Positions 9,082-18,231 of a DNA stretch of 64,000 nt are shown in pieces. The notes under the pieces were generated by a model, which saw nothing but the letters and a program-made list of their open reading frames with translations, made no database searches and had not been told where the DNA came from. Location of the stretch: contig NZ_CP081497.1 of the NCBI RefSeq assembly GCF_019774615.1, positions 2,170,001 through 2,234,000 on the forward strand, in the 5' to 3' direction. The number at the start of each line of letters is the position of its first letter. The stretch's first letter is position 1. This DNA is from Streptomyces sp. BHT-5-2. Its GTDB lineage: Bacteria > Actinomycetota > Actinomycetes > Streptomycetales > Streptomycetaceae. Both the position numbers and the translations under genes were made by a program.

Positions 9082-10076
9082 CGCTCACCCTGCCGCCATA
9101 GGACAGTCGACGACACGGATCCGCCTCTAGGACCCTCGGTGGCACCGGGCTGGCTTCTCGGGGCGCACGTGCGGGAGCGGAAGCCGGCTGCAGAGGCCGG
9201 CGTGCGGCTCTTGGAACACAGCATCCCGTCGCCTCTTCGGGAGCGGGTGAACAGCAAAACGTCCTCGTGCTGCACCACTGAGAGCGGGATGCCTTGTCGG
9301 CGCGCGTCGCGGACATTCTTCATCTGGAAGAACGACGGGCGGGAGACCAGGTGACCGTGGCGGATACCGGCGAGGAGGGCAACGCACCGTTCGGACGGGG
9401 TGAGGCCGGCGGCCTTGCCGGCGGCAAGGACAGCGGAAGGCAAGTCGATGAGTTCGCCGCGTTCACGCCAGGGCCGGGTGGTCACCACGACCCTCCCACC
9501 CGGGCGGAGCATGGTGCGGCACTGGGCGAGGATCTCGGTGAACGCCTCCAAGAGGTGGGCGGTGGAGACATGAGCGAGATTGGCCCGGTCGTGGCCGTAG
9601 CGGAAGTCCTTCTTGACCACCCCCGGTTCGCCGGTCTCCCGAGAGGAGCGCACCTGCCCGTGGACGCTGGGACCGTAGGGAGGTGAGGTGACCACGAGAT
9701 CCACCTCGCCGCGAGCATCGGCGGGAGCGAGGTCGGCGAGGTGGCGGGCGTCGCCGCAGCGGACGATGCCGGTGCCCGTGCCGCTTTCTTGTGCGGCGGT
9801 GCGGGTGTTGAGGGAGGCGAGGGTGGCCCACTTGGGTTCGTATTCGATGCCGAGGGCGTTGCGGCCGAGGTGGAGGGCTTCGACGAGGGTGGTGCCGATG
9901 CCGCACATCGGGTCCAGGACCAGATCACCGGGTTGCGTGTAGGTGCGGATGGCGTGGGCGGCGATGCCGGGGTGCATCTTGGCCGGGTGCGCCGCCGAGC
10001 CGGCAACGTAGCGGCCTTTGCGCTGGGCGGGGGCCGAGGTGGGGGCGGTGTTCCACACCGAGAAGGGGTACGTCAT
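9078..10076 (-). CDS. Site-specific DNA methyltransferase (N4-cytosine/N6-adenine type)
   Basis: 332 residues. Motif I (AdoMet binding) is LDPMCGIGTTLVEA near residue 55. Motif IV (catalytic) is DLVVTSPPYG near residue 130. Later strands include LRPGGRVVVTTRPW. TSPPY is typical of amino-methylating DNA methyltransferases, and motif I precedes motif IV. No restriction endonuclease is adjacent, so it is an orphan, perhaps for self-protection of the mobile element or regulation. It overlaps both the upstream partner gene and the downstream 67-residue gene by 4 bp. About 45 C-terminal residues are Arg/Ser-rich and probably disordered. Confidence 0.8.
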   Translation of the reverse strand: MTYPFSVWNTAPTSAPAQRKGRYVAGSAAHPAKMHPGIAAHAIRTYTQPGDLVLDPMCGIGTTLVEALHLGRNALGIEYEPKWATLASLNTRTAAQESGTGTGIVRCGDARHLADLAPADARGEVDLVVTSPPYGPSVHGQVRSSRETGEPGVVKKDFRYGHDRANLAHVSTAHLLEAFTEILAQCRTMLRPGGRVVVTTRPWRERGELIDLPSAVLAAGKAAGLTPSERCVALLAGIRHGHLVSRPSFFQMKNVRDARRQGIPLSVVQHEDVLLFTRSRRGDGMLCSKSRTPASAAGFRSRTCAPRSQPGATEGPRGGSVSSTVLWRQGER

Positions 10077-10753
10077 GAGCGGGCTCCTTCAGCTCCGGTG
10101 TGGTGGATGGCGCTGAGGGCGATCAGGTCGCTATGGGCCACCCCGGGGCTGGCGTCGGTGGGTGGGGTGGGGATGAGGCGGTCGTCGGCGGGGTGGGCGT
10201 GCGCGACGATGACGTGCTGGAGGTAGCGGAAGCCGGCGGTGCGGGCGCAGGCGATGAGGGAGCCGAGCGGGTCGGTGAGGATGCCCTCGTCCCGGCGCTG
10301 ACGGGTGGCCAGCAACAGCAGTCCGTCGGCGGGCAGGAGCCGGTGCGCGCGGTAGAAGAACCCGGGCCAGCCGTCCTCCATTGCGCCGGGCATCTCGCTC
10401 GCGCCGCCGCATGTCGGGGCGTTGGTGGGGGTCGGGAGGGCGTCGGGGTGGAGTTCGGCCAGCAGTAGCGAGAGTCTGCTGGGGGCGCCGTCGGTGTAGG
10501 TGAGGACGGGGGTGCGGGTGTCCATGCCCGGCTCGGTGTCTCGTACGGAGATCTTCAGCAGGGGCGCGGGCCGTTGATCGGCCCGGGTGGTGAACACGGT
10601 CCGGGCCCGCTCGATGGCCCAGTCGGGAAGGACGGTGCCGGGGGTAGGTGCGGCGTGCGGCTGGTCGGGGGCGGGGAGCCAGATGGTGGTCGGCAAGGGG
10701 CGGGTGGCGCGAGGCCGGGGGGTGTGCGGGGTGCGGGGCGAAGTGGTGCGCAT
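10073..10753 (-). CDS. Methyltransferase-like protein lacking the catalytic motif, partner of the DNA methyltransferase
   Basis: 226 residues from ATG 10753; a longer reading to 10891 has no better ribosome site. Residues from about 100 on follow the same strand-helix pattern as the C-terminal half of the neighbouring methyltransferase. FFYRAHRLLPADGLLLLATRQ corresponds to its LRPGGRVVVTTRPW region, and DPLGSLIACARTAGFRYLQHVIV to its LIDLPSAVLAAGKAAG region. Where TSPPY would be expected there is LLLAELHPD, so catalytic activity is unlikely. The ATGA overlap with the methyltransferase suggests co-production, perhaps as a specificity or structural subunit. That role is inference. Confidence 0.55.
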   Translation of the reverse strand: MRTTSPRTPHTPRPRATRPLPTTIWLPAPDQPHAAPTPGTVLPDWAIERARTVFTTRADQRPAPLLKISVRDTEPGMDTRTPVLTYTDGAPSRLSLLLAELHPDALPTPTNAPTCGGASEMPGAMEDGWPGFFYRAHRLLPADGLLLLATRQRRDEGILTDPLGSLIACARTAGFRYLQHVIVAHAHPADDRLIPTPPTDASPGVAHSDLIALSAIHHTGAEGARS

Positions 10754-10938
10754 CGGTGAGTGGCGCCCGGGAAGTGGGATCGAATCCGTCTGGTGCTGAC
10801 GTGAAGTAAAGAGAAACGACGGGCCGGAATTGTCATCCACGGCAGGAATGTTCGATTCGCGGCTGCGGCAGCAGTCTGCCCGTGCCGTCATGGACCCGAG
10901 CGATCATCTGGTGGCATTTGCCCAGTTCAGATGCGCAA

Positions 10939-10980
10939 CGAGCCAGTGCCGAGCCACCGGCGAGCCAGTGCCGAGCCACC
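10939..10980. repeat. Two adjacent 20-bp direct repeats in a gene-poor region
   Basis: CGAGCCAGTGCCGAGCCACC occurs at 10939-10958 and again at 10961-10980. Related copies of GAGCCAGTG recur at 11637-11645 and 11648-11656, the last continuing as CCGGGCCAC. Both clusters are followed within about 80 bp by an AT-richer block ending TTGTGTTCGAT (near 11030) or TTTTGTTCGAT (near 11710). Regulator or iteron-like binding sites are the likely explanation. Confidence 0.6.
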
Positions 10981-11903
10981 CCTCCGGGCCACCCGACAGC
11001 CGGGGTGGGACAGCACGAAGGATTTTCTTGTGTTCGATATCAAATGGCGCAACGGCGATTATCCCGCTTCCTCTTCAGGTGTAGCTGGTGTCCATGCGCC
11101 AGCCGGCGTCGTCCGGGGCGTCTGGGTGCGGGAAGCGGATGGGGAAGGTGCGTCCCGATCGACGTGTGGTGCCCACAGGCTCGGGCTGACGAGTTGGTCG
11201 AAGGCGCCGTGCAGGCGCGTGGTGGTGGCTGCCCGCGGGAACGGCTCGGCCGCGTAGCCTCCGAGCCTGAGGACTGAGGGCTCAGCTCAGGTGGTCGGGG
11301 CGTCCGGGGCGAGCCCGGTCTCGCGCCACAGGAACGCCCGGCACTGCTCCGCCAGCGAACGCGGCGACGCTTCGGGAAGACGGACGAAGCCGTCCATGAC
11401 CTGATCTGCTGTCAGCCCATCCCGCATGCGGCCGATTCCCGTCGTGCCCGCAAAAGACCAGCCACCGAGTCTCCTACGGAGTCCCGGCCGCGGCCGGCGA
11501 CGGCGATCCGCAGCCGTCAGTGCATCAGGCCAATGTGCCGTGGTGGGAGTACTGGCTTCCACTCGGAGTGGCCCCAAGCCTCAGCTGTGGTTCATCCCTG
11601 GCGCGTTCATACGTATTCCGAAGCACGTGGTCCAGCGAGCCAGTGGTGAGCCAGTGCCGGGCCACAACGCGGGGGCGCAGGGGGGCAACCGGTCCGGCAG
11701 GGAAATATCTTTTGTTCGATTCCAGGCCGTGAAGGTGCAGGCGCGATGCTGGTCATCGGGGCGGGCCAGCGGCGGGGTATCGCACAGCCCGGGCCAGTGG
11801 CTCGGCTGTGGCGCGGGGGTGGTGCGCGGGTGGACCGTTGGTGGCACGGGGCGGTGACAGGGGTGGCGGCAGATGTTGTCCGCCACTCCCACAAGGAGCT
11901 CAG
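10981..11903. other. Gene-poor region upstream of the transfer operon
   Basis: Apart from a weak 46-codon frame at 11287-11427 and the repeat copies at 11637-11656, no convincing gene is visible in this ~0.9 kb. Base composition drops in short blocks around 11030-11065 and 11700-11720. It is a candidate control or origin region for the element; no origin motif was recognised. Confidence 0.4.
11287..11427 (-). CDS. Possible small protein or gene remnant (46 aa)
   Basis: A 46-residue frame from ATG 11427 (MRDGLTADQVMDGF...) with weak GGGA upstream. The composition looks protein-like and helical, but nothing is recognised. It could be the surviving C-terminal end of a decayed gene, because the frame stays open for another 50 codons of low-complexity arginine-rich sequence upstream. 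Confidence 0.25.
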   Translation of the reverse strand: MRDGLTADQVMDGFVRLPEASPRSLAEQCRAFLWRETGLAPDAPTT

Positions 11904-12716
11904 ATGCACCCCCTCTCCCGTCCCTCCTGTCGCCACTCCACTTGCCCGCGTCCCGGCGGCCTTTCGCCGCTGCAGGCGCTGGAGGAGTCCTTCCTTGCCC
12001 TCGCCGCGGCGGCCGAGCCGCTGATGCTGCCGGCGTACCTGGTGTGCGAGGAGCCGGAGCAGTCCGTGCTGCCCGTCGATCAGGTCCGCACTCGTCTTGC
12101 CCACCCCGGTACCTCGACGGTGCTGCATGAGCGGGCCTGGCGTGAAGTGGTCCGCCGCGCCCGGCGGCTCGGTGCGCCCTGGGACACGGTGGCTCTGGGC
12201 ATGACCGTGCCGGTGCTGCACCGGATGTTGGCCCGCCTGGGGCGCTGTGATCACCTGGAGCGTGCGGAGCTGGAGCAGGAGGCGCTCGCTGCGGTGACCG
12301 CCGCCCTGTATGCCGTGGACGTTGATGGCACTGGTGTGGGGTGGGAGTTGTTCGCCGCGGCTGACCGGGCGGTGCATCGCCTGGAGTACGCCGCACGCCG
12401 CCGCACCCAGCGCGAAACCGGGCCGCAGGAGGCGAGCGCGAGCCGCCTTGGCCATGCCGCATCGCCGGACTTGAGGGCACTGGAAGCCGGAAGAGGCGAG
12501 GCGGAGGACGAGTACTCGGTGCTTGCCCTCGCGGTCAGGGCGCGTGTGGTGAACATCGCCGAGGCGCAGCTGATTGCCCGTACCCGTCTGGAGGGTGAGC
12601 CGATGCAACGCCTCGCAGAGGAGCGCGGGGTGAGTTGCCGTCAGCTCTACCGTCACCGTGCTGCGGCCGAGCAGCATCTGGCCGCGTATCTGCGCCACCA
12701 GTTGCGCGAGGGGTGA
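11904..12716 (+). CDS. Sigma-factor-like / HTH regulator preceding the transfer operon
   Basis: 270 residues from ATG 11904, chosen for the strong AAGGAG seven bases upstream; the frame is open further 5' without a ribosome site. The C-terminal ~60 residues resemble sigma region 4. They run AEAQLIARTRLEGEPMQRLAEERGVSCRQLYRHRAAAEQHLAAYL, with a helix-turn-helix at LAEERGVSCRQLYRHR. The middle (about 60-180) is helical and Leu/Ala-rich; I recognise no region 2 signature. It lies 350 bp before the pilin-like gene on the same strand and is a plausible activator of transfer genes. DNA binding is supported by the motif; the target is inference. Confidence 0.6.
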   Translation: MHPLSRPSCRHSTCPRPGGLSPLQALEESFLALAAAAEPLMLPAYLVCEEPEQSVLPVDQVRTRLAHPGTSTVLHERAWREVVRRARRLGAPWDTVALGMTVPVLHRMLARLGRCDHLERAELEQEALAAVTAALYAVDVDGTGVGWELFAAADRAVHRLEYAARRRTQRETGPQEASASRLGHAASPDLRALEAGRGEAEDEYSVLALAVRARVVNIAEAQLIARTRLEGEPMQRLAEERGVSCRQLYRHRAAAEQHLAAYLRHQLREG

Positions 12717-13064
12717 CTGTCGGCTGTTCGGAGACTTTTCCGGCGGCGGATGTCAATTTCGCTGCCCTGAGTCTCTTTTACAAGTGAGCAAGTCACCGCC
12801 GGATCCGCGCCATGGATGTGGCGGTGGCACTCAGCCAGGCACCGTCACGGTTGTGCTGACGGTCCTGTTGCCGCTGGTGGGGTGAGCACGTCCGTCTCGT
12901 GCTGACACCCGAGCCCCCTTCCCGCCGCTCCTTGAAGGAGGACGGCCCCGGGCAGAGGGATTCGTGTTCGCCCCACCGCGCGGCGTCGTACACGGCGGTG
13001 TGACGTGCGCCGCTGGCCTGTTGTGAGTTTTCCCGTTTCCCCGCTGCCGTTGGAGGCGTCCGTG
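12717..13064. other. Intergenic region before the T4SS operon (probable promoter)
   Basis: 348 bp without a convincing gene. It contains a short AT-rich block (CTCTTTTACAAG, near 12775) and a hairpin-prone stretch (ACCGCCGGATCCGCGCC...GGCGGTGGC). Because the following genes overlap, the main promoter of the transfer operon should lie here. A GAAGGAGG at 12936 is not followed by a usable start. Confidence 0.4.
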
Positions 13065-13445
13065 ATGTTCGCAACGATCCGCCGGCCGCGCCGACGGCTG
13101 ATGTGCCGGGTGGGCCGGTGGTCGGCCCGGTTCGGTTTCATCACCGTGCTTGTGTCGCTGGTGCTGCTGGCGGATGTGTCGCAGGGGTGGGCGGTCGCGA
13201 CCATCCCGACGGTGATCTCGAATCTACGGAACTGGATCATCGGCATCCTCGCCGGCCTCGCCACGCTGTTTCTGACCTTCGGTGGACTGCGTTATCTGAT
13301 GGCCGGCGGCGATCCGGGGGAAGTCGAGGCCGCGAAGAGGGCGTTGAAGGCCGCCGCGATCGGCTACGGACTGGCGGTCCTGGCCCCGGCCCTGGTCACG
13401 GTGCTCCAAAGCATCGTCGGCGTGGGCGGCGGAGGCGGGCAGTGA
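13065..13445 (+). CDS. T4SS pilin-like / VirB2-TrbC-like membrane protein
   Basis: 126 residues. ATG 13065 is preceded by TGGAGG; GTG 13062 is an alternative. A basic N-terminus precedes a hydrophobic segment (FITVLVSLVLLADVSQGWA) that may be a signal sequence. Two hydrophobic helices follow (WIIGILAGLATLFLTFGGLRYLM and AAIGYGLAVLAPALVTVLQSIVG) with the loop MAGGDPGEVEAAKRALK between. This two-helix pattern with a GGDP-E-AKR loop is that of T4SS pilin/VirB2-like proteins of Gram-positive elements. It overlaps the next gene by GTGA. Likely a core subunit of the secretion channel or a pilus-like structure. Confidence 0.65.
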   Translation: MFATIRRPRRRLMCRVGRWSARFGFITVLVSLVLLADVSQGWAVATIPTVISNLRNWIIGILAGLATLFLTFGGLRYLMAGGDPGEVEAAKRALKAAAIGYGLAVLAPALVTVLQSIVGVGGGGGQ

Positions 13446-15406
13446 TCCCCGCCAGACACTTCCTGCGCGCCGTGCTCATGCTCGCCGGCGTGGCCGTCCT
13501 CGTCCTGGGGCCGCTCTCTGCCCTGCCTGCCTCCGCGCAGGCGGTACACGCAGTGGCGCAGGCGCCGGAAGCCCCGGAGCCGCCGCGGCCTGAACCTCAG
13601 CCCGCGCCAGGCCCCACCCCCTCCCAACCCGAGCCACCTGCATCACCGCGGCCCGCTCCTGCCCCCGGGCCGACGCCCGCTCCAGGCCGCCCCTCGCCAC
13701 AACCGTCCCCGTCACCGTCTGCGGAGCCGGCTCCTGGGCCTACGCCTCCGGCGTGTGAGGCGATGGGCAAGGAGTGCGTCAAGGACACCTCCTCGGGCTG
13801 GGATGCCCTCACTGACATCCCCGGCATGATCACGGGCGCGATCACCTCGTTCCTGGGCACGCTGATCGAGCAGATCATGAAGCCGCTGCGCGAGTTCCTC
13901 GCCGACACCCTGCTGGCAACCCCTGATGTCACAAAGCACGCCGACATCAAGCGGCTGTGGAAGGCCATGCTGGGGATCACTGCCGGAATCTACGTCCTGT
14001 TCGTGACGGCGGGTGGCATCACGGTCATGGGCTACGAGACCATCCAGTCCCGCTACGCCCTCAAACAGATCCTGCCCCGCCTGCTGGTGGGAATGGCCGC
14101 GGCAGCCACCTCCCTGACGGTGATGGGCAAGGCCATCGGCCTGGCCAACGCCCTCGCCCACGCGATCATGGCCACCGACCTCGCGGACGCAGGGCAGGGC
14201 ATGGTCGAACGCGTCCTGCCCTTCGCCCTCTTCGGCGCGGCCGGGCTGAAGCTCTACCTGATCCTGCTGGCCATCGCAATGATCGCGCTGGTCCTGGCGG
14301 TGATGATCGGCTTTATGGTGCGGGTCGCGGTGATGGCGCTACTCGCTGTCTGCGCACCCCTGGCCCTGGCATGCCACGCCCACCCTGTAACCGATCCCGT
14401 CGCCCGGCTGTGGTGGCGGGCCCTGGCCGGCTGCCTGATCATCCAAATCGCCCAGTCGGTCACGTTCGTCCTGGCCCTCAAGCTGTTCTTCGCCCCCGGA
14501 GCCTCGACGCTGGGCATCCCGAAGTCCGACCAGCTGGGCACGTTGCTGGCCGGATTGGGGTTGTTCTGGGTGCTGTTCAAGATTCCCGGCTGGGCACTGC
14601 AGGTTGTTCTGCGGGGCACGCCGGTTCACCAACCGCACGCTCCTGCTGCTGTGCGTGTGCTGAAGCATCTGGCGCTGTACCGGCTCATGGGCCATTACCT
14701 GCCCGCAACTCGTCTGTTGCGCCGCCACAACGGCGGCGCAGGCGGCAGCGGGGGAGGTGGGTTTGGGCAAGGGCGTGGTGGGCCGGGAGGCAGGCCCGGC
14801 GGGCCGGGTGGCGGCGGAGGGGGCGGCAGTCGGCCGCCGGCTCCTGGACCTGGACACGGCGGAGGCTCTCGGAGTCGTGCCAGTCGGCCAGCTGACCTGC
14901 CCAGCCCTTCTGCCAGCCAGGGCGCAGCCGGTTCTCCTGCGGCAGGAGGAGCACATCGGACGGCGCCCTCCGGCACCGGGAGCACGACGCCCACGGTCAC
15001 TACGACTCCCGGCCCAGCGCCCAGACGTTTCCCCCTCGGCCAGGCTCCCCGGCGCCCTGGTCCGCGTGCCGCTCCCTTCACCCGCGCCTCCAACGCCCCT
15101 CGAACCGTGCTCCACCCCGCCGCGGCCCGCCGACGCCAGCAGCTCACCGTGCCCGTACCCGCCGAGCACACCCCGCCCCGGCCATCCCGACCCACCCAGA
15201 CACCACTGCCGATCCGCACCGAACACAACCCCACGCCCCCACAGCCCCGGCCGAACCGGACATCCCCACCCCCACGCCCCGGCTCCACCACGACGCCACC
15301 CCCGCCCACCAGGCAACCGACCCACCCCAACCCCACCGAACCCATGCGCCTACGGCCTTCGCGCCCCATGCAACTGCGACTCCCTCTCGAACCACCCAGG
15401 AGGTAA
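13442..15406 (+). CDS. VirB6/TrbL-like polytopic T4SS membrane protein
   Basis: 654 residues from GTG 13442, overlapping the pilin-like gene by 4 bp. It has a signal peptide (LMLAGVAVLVLGPLSALPASAQ), a long Pro-rich linker (about 30-105) and then a membrane domain. That domain (about 115-420) has five or six helices, including GITAGIYVLFVTAGGITVMGY and LILLAIAMIALVLAVMIGFMV. The last ~220 residues are Gly-, then Pro/Arg/Thr-rich and probably disordered. This layout fits TrbL/VirB6 channel proteins. The stop overlaps the ribosome site of the next gene (AGGAGGTAA). The very basic tail is longer than usual and might contact DNA or coupling ATPase; that is a guess. Confidence 0.7.
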   Translation: MIPARHFLRAVLMLAGVAVLVLGPLSALPASAQAVHAVAQAPEAPEPPRPEPQPAPGPTPSQPEPPASPRPAPAPGPTPAPGRPSPQPSPSPSAEPAPGPTPPACEAMGKECVKDTSSGWDALTDIPGMITGAITSFLGTLIEQIMKPLREFLADTLLATPDVTKHADIKRLWKAMLGITAGIYVLFVTAGGITVMGYETIQSRYALKQILPRLLVGMAAAATSLTVMGKAIGLANALAHAIMATDLADAGQGMVERVLPFALFGAAGLKLYLILLAIAMIALVLAVMIGFMVRVAVMALLAVCAPLALACHAHPVTDPVARLWWRALAGCLIIQIAQSVTFVLALKLFFAPGASTLGIPKSDQLGTLLAGLGLFWVLFKIPGWALQVVLRGTPVHQPHAPAAVRVLKHLALYRLMGHYLPATRLLRRHNGGAGGSGGGGFGQGRGGPGGRPGGPGGGGGGGSRPPAPGPGHGGGSRSRASRPADLPSPSASQGAAGSPAAGGAHRTAPSGTGSTTPTVTTTPGPAPRRFPLGQAPRRPGPRAAPFTRASNAPRTVLHPAAARRRQQLTVPVPAEHTPPRPSRPTQTPLPIRTEHNPTPPQPRPNRTSPPPRPGSTTTPPPPTRQPTHPNPTEPMRLRPSRPMQLRLPLEPPRR

Positions 15407-15409
15407 TCC

Positions 15410-16369
15410 ATGGCAGGACCCGACGACCCCACGGACGCCCCATACACCCCATGTGCCACGCGAATCCCTGCCGACATTTCCCGCCCCGACCGAATCCTGG
15501 GCCCGTTCACCGCCCGACAGACCGCAACCCTCGCCGTCGCGGCGGTGGTCGTGTACGGCGGCTGGTGGGCCACCCGCCCCTTCATGGCACCGCTCGCCTA
15601 CGCGGCCCTGGTGGTCCCGATTGCAGGGGCGTCGGCCGCGCTCGCCCTCGGCCGGCGGGAGGGCATCGGCCTCGATCGTTTCCTGCTCGCCGCGCTCACC
15701 CATGCCCGTACGCCCAAGCGCCGTGTGCACGCCCCCGAAGGCGTTCCGCCACTGCCGGACATCGTCCCCGCCCGCTGGGCGAAAAGCGCAGGGCCGTCTG
15801 TCGCCGCGATGCGCATGCCCTACGACGGCATCGCCGCAGGCGGCGTGCTCGATCTGGGCAGCGGCGGGAAGGCGGCTGTGGCGGAGTGTTCGACGGTCAA
15901 CTTTGAGTTGCGATCGGCCGCCGAACAACAGGGCTTGAGTGCGGCGTTCGCCCGTTGGCTCAATTCCCTGACCGGCTCGACCCAGCTGCTGGTGCGCTGC
16001 CATCGCATCGACCTCGCATCACTCGTCGACAACCTGCAGCATCATGCCGCCGCGCTGCCCCATCCCGCCCTGGAGCGAGCTGCCCGCGACCATGCCGATT
16101 TTCTCTCCGAGTTGGCGTTGAGCCGCGACCTTCTGGGCCGGCAGACCCTGCTGATCGCCCGCGAGGAAACCCCAGCGGGCGAGAGCCGGCGGCGCAGTGG
16201 GAGGGAGGGGCGGGCGCTGCAGCGTCTGGAGGAGGCGGCCCGGGCCCTTGCGCCGGCCGAGATCAACGTCACGGCCATGGACAGTCAGCGCAGCGCCGAG
16301 CTGTTGAGCGCAGCCTGCAACCCCAACACCCCCACCCGGACCGACGACCGACTGGAAGGTGACGTGTGA
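15410..16369 (+). CDS. PrgI-family / SCO6880-like T4SS membrane protein
   Basis: 319 residues with strong AGGAGGT upstream. The N-terminus TRIPADISRPDRILGPFTARQ leads into two membrane helices (TATLAVAAVVVYGGWWA; PLAYAALVVPIAGASAALAL). This is the PrgI-type signature of actinobacterial T4SS clusters, usually placed directly before the VirB4 ATPase, as here. The cytoplasmic remainder (about 110-319) resembles the N-terminal part of VirB4-type proteins and may dock the ATPase. The stop shares one base with the VirB4-like start (TGATG). Confidence 0.7.
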   Translation: MAGPDDPTDAPYTPCATRIPADISRPDRILGPFTARQTATLAVAAVVVYGGWWATRPFMAPLAYAALVVPIAGASAALALGRREGIGLDRFLLAALTHARTPKRRVHAPEGVPPLPDIVPARWAKSAGPSVAAMRMPYDGIAAGGVLDLGSGGKAAVAECSTVNFELRSAAEQQGLSAAFARWLNSLTGSTQLLVRCHRIDLASLVDNLQHHAAALPHPALERAARDHADFLSELALSRDLLGRQTLLIAREETPAGESRRRSGREGRALQRLEEAARALAPAEINVTAMDSQRSAELLSAACNPNTPTRTDDRLEGDV

Positions 16370-18231
16370 TGCCTCGACTTCTCCATGGCCGCCCCCATCG
16401 GCACACGCCATCGCAGGGAGCGAGTGTCAAAGAGTTGCTCGACGTGTCCGGCCCCGAATCCCTCGAGGTTCATGCCCGCACCCTCGCCGTCGGCGCCCAT
16501 GTAGTCACCACGATGGTCGTCACCGGTTACCCGGCCGAGGTCACCCCCGGCTGGCTCGCCCCGCTGTTGAACTTCCCCGGCCACCTCGACATCGCCCTGC
16601 ACATCGAACCTGTCCCCAACCCGGTAGCCGCCGCTGGCCTGAAGAAACAACGCGCCCGCCTCGAATCCGGCCGTCGCACCGGCTTCACCAAGGGACACCT
16701 CGACGACCCCGAGGTGGAGGCCGCCGCCGCAGACGCCGCGGAACTGGCCTACCGCATCGCCCGCGGCGAAGGAAAACTCTTCCACGTCGCCCTCTACCTC
16801 ACCGTCCACGCCCCCGACGAGGACACCCTCGCCGACCAAGCCGCTGCCGTCCGCGCCACCGCCGAGTCCCTACTCATGACGGTGGCCCCGACCACCTACC
16901 GGGCCCTGCCCGGCTGGCTGGCCACCCTCCCGCTCGGCCTCGACACCCTCAAGATCCGCCGCACCTTCGACACCGCCGCCCTCGCCACATGCTTCCCCTT
17001 CACCAGTCCCGACCTCCCCACACCCACCACCACGGACGGCCAGGCAGCAGGTGTCCTGTACGGCCTGAACGTGGTCTCCGGCGCTCCGGTGCTGTGGGAC
17101 CGCTTCGCGCAGGACAACTACAACTCCATCTGCCTGGCCCGCTCCGGAGCCGGCAAGTCCTACCTGACCAAACTGGAGCTGCTGCGGCTGCTGTTCACCG
17201 GTGTCACTGCCTCAGTGATCGACCCGGAGGACGAGTACGTCCGCCTCGCCGAAACCGTCGGCGGACACGTGGTCGGACTCGGTTCCAACGGCGTGTGCCT
17301 CAACCCTTTCGACCTTCCGACCTCCGCTTCTGAGGGCGAAGACGTCTTGACGCGGCGCGTGTTGTTCCTGCACACCTTCCTTGCTGTCCTCCTCGGCACG
17401 GACCTGACCGCGGCCGAGAAAGCGGTGATGGACCGGGCGATCCTCGGCACATACACCCGCGTGGGGATCACCGCGGACCCCCGTACCTGGCGGCGCACCC
17501 CGCCCACGCTCGCCGACCTGGTCGTCGTTCTGAAAGAGGACGGCAGCGAGGTTGCCACGGACCTCGGCGACCGGCTGGCCCCCTATACCACCGGATCGCA
17601 CGCCCGCCTGTTCAACGGCCCCAGCACCGCCGCCACCACCGGGCACCTGGTCGTCTTCGCACTCCGCCATCTGCCGGACGAGGTCAAGGCCCCCGCGATG
17701 CTGCTCGCGCTCGACGCCATCTGGCGGCAGGTCACCTCCCGCCCGGGCGCCGGCCGCCACCTGGTCGTGGTGGACGAGGCATGGCTGCTGATGCGCGACG
17801 GAGCCGGCGCCCGCTTCCTGTTCCACATGGCCAAAGCCGCCCGCAAGTACTGGACCGGACTGGCAGTGGTCACCCAGGACGCCGACGACGTCCTCGCCTC
17901 ACCGCTTGGGCGCGCCATCGTCTCCAACGCCGCCACCCAAATCCTGCTCCGCCAAGCCCCACAGGCCATCGACACCATCAGCGAAAACTTCCACCTCTGC
18001 CACGGCGAACGAGAGTTCCTCCTCTCCGCCTCGCGAGGAGAGGCGCTGCTGCTGACCGGGGACCGTCGCCACAAAGTCGCCCTCGCAAGCATCGCCGCAC
18101 CTGGCGAACACGAGGTGATCACGACAGATCCGAGTGAGCTCACCCTCCAGCAACGTGACGAAGTCACCGAGGTCGATGACCCCGACGAGTGCGAGCTCCC
18201 CGGGACTGGCCACAGGGAGGGGACGCCGTGA
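16369..18231 (+). CDS. VirB4-like T4SS ATPase
   Basis: 620 residues from ATG 16369; GTG 16366 directly before it is also possible, and GGAAGG lies at suitable spacing. The N-terminal half (about 20-240) is the VirB4 N-domain. Walker A is ARSGAGKSYLTK near residue 263, and Walker B is HLVVVDEAWLLM near 470. A downstream segment (LAVVTQDADDVLASPLGRAIVSNAATQILLRQ) is characteristic of the TraC/VirB4 AAA domain. It powers assembly or substrate transfer at the inner membrane. It overlaps the next gene by GTGA. Assignment is strong; length is typical of Gram-positive versions. Confidence 0.85.
   Translation: MPRLLHGRPHRHTPSQGASVKELLDVSGPESLEVHARTLAVGAHVVTTMVVTGYPAEVTPGWLAPLLNFPGHLDIALHIEPVPNPVAAAGLKKQRARLESGRRTGFTKGHLDDPEVEAAAADAAELAYRIARGEGKLFHVALYLTVHAPDEDTLADQAAAVRATAESLLMTVAPTTYRALPGWLATLPLGLDTLKIRRTFDTAALATCFPFTSPDLPTPTTTDGQAAGVLYGLNVVSGAPVLWDRFAQDNYNSICLARSGAGKSYLTKLELLRLLFTGVTASVIDPEDEYVRLAETVGGHVVGLGSNGVCLNPFDLPTSASEGEDVLTRRVLFLHTFLAVLLGTDLTAAEKAVMDRAILGTYTRVGITADPRTWRRTPPTLADLVVVLKEDGSEVATDLGDRLAPYTTGSHARLFNGPSTAATTGHLVVFALRHLPDEVKAPAMLLALDAIWRQVTSRPGAGRHLVVVDEAWLLMRDGAGARFLFHMAKAARKYWTGLAVVTQDADDVLASPLGRAIVSNAATQILLRQAPQAIDTISENFHLCHGEREFLLSASRGEALLLTGDRRHKVALASIAAPGEHEVITTDPSELTLQQRDEVTEVDDPDECELPGTGHREGTP

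Noticed and set aside
11700-11725. GTTCGATTCC as a tRNA T-loop remnant
   Set aside because: The surrounding bases form no T-stem or acceptor stem; better described as part of a repeated AT-rich block.
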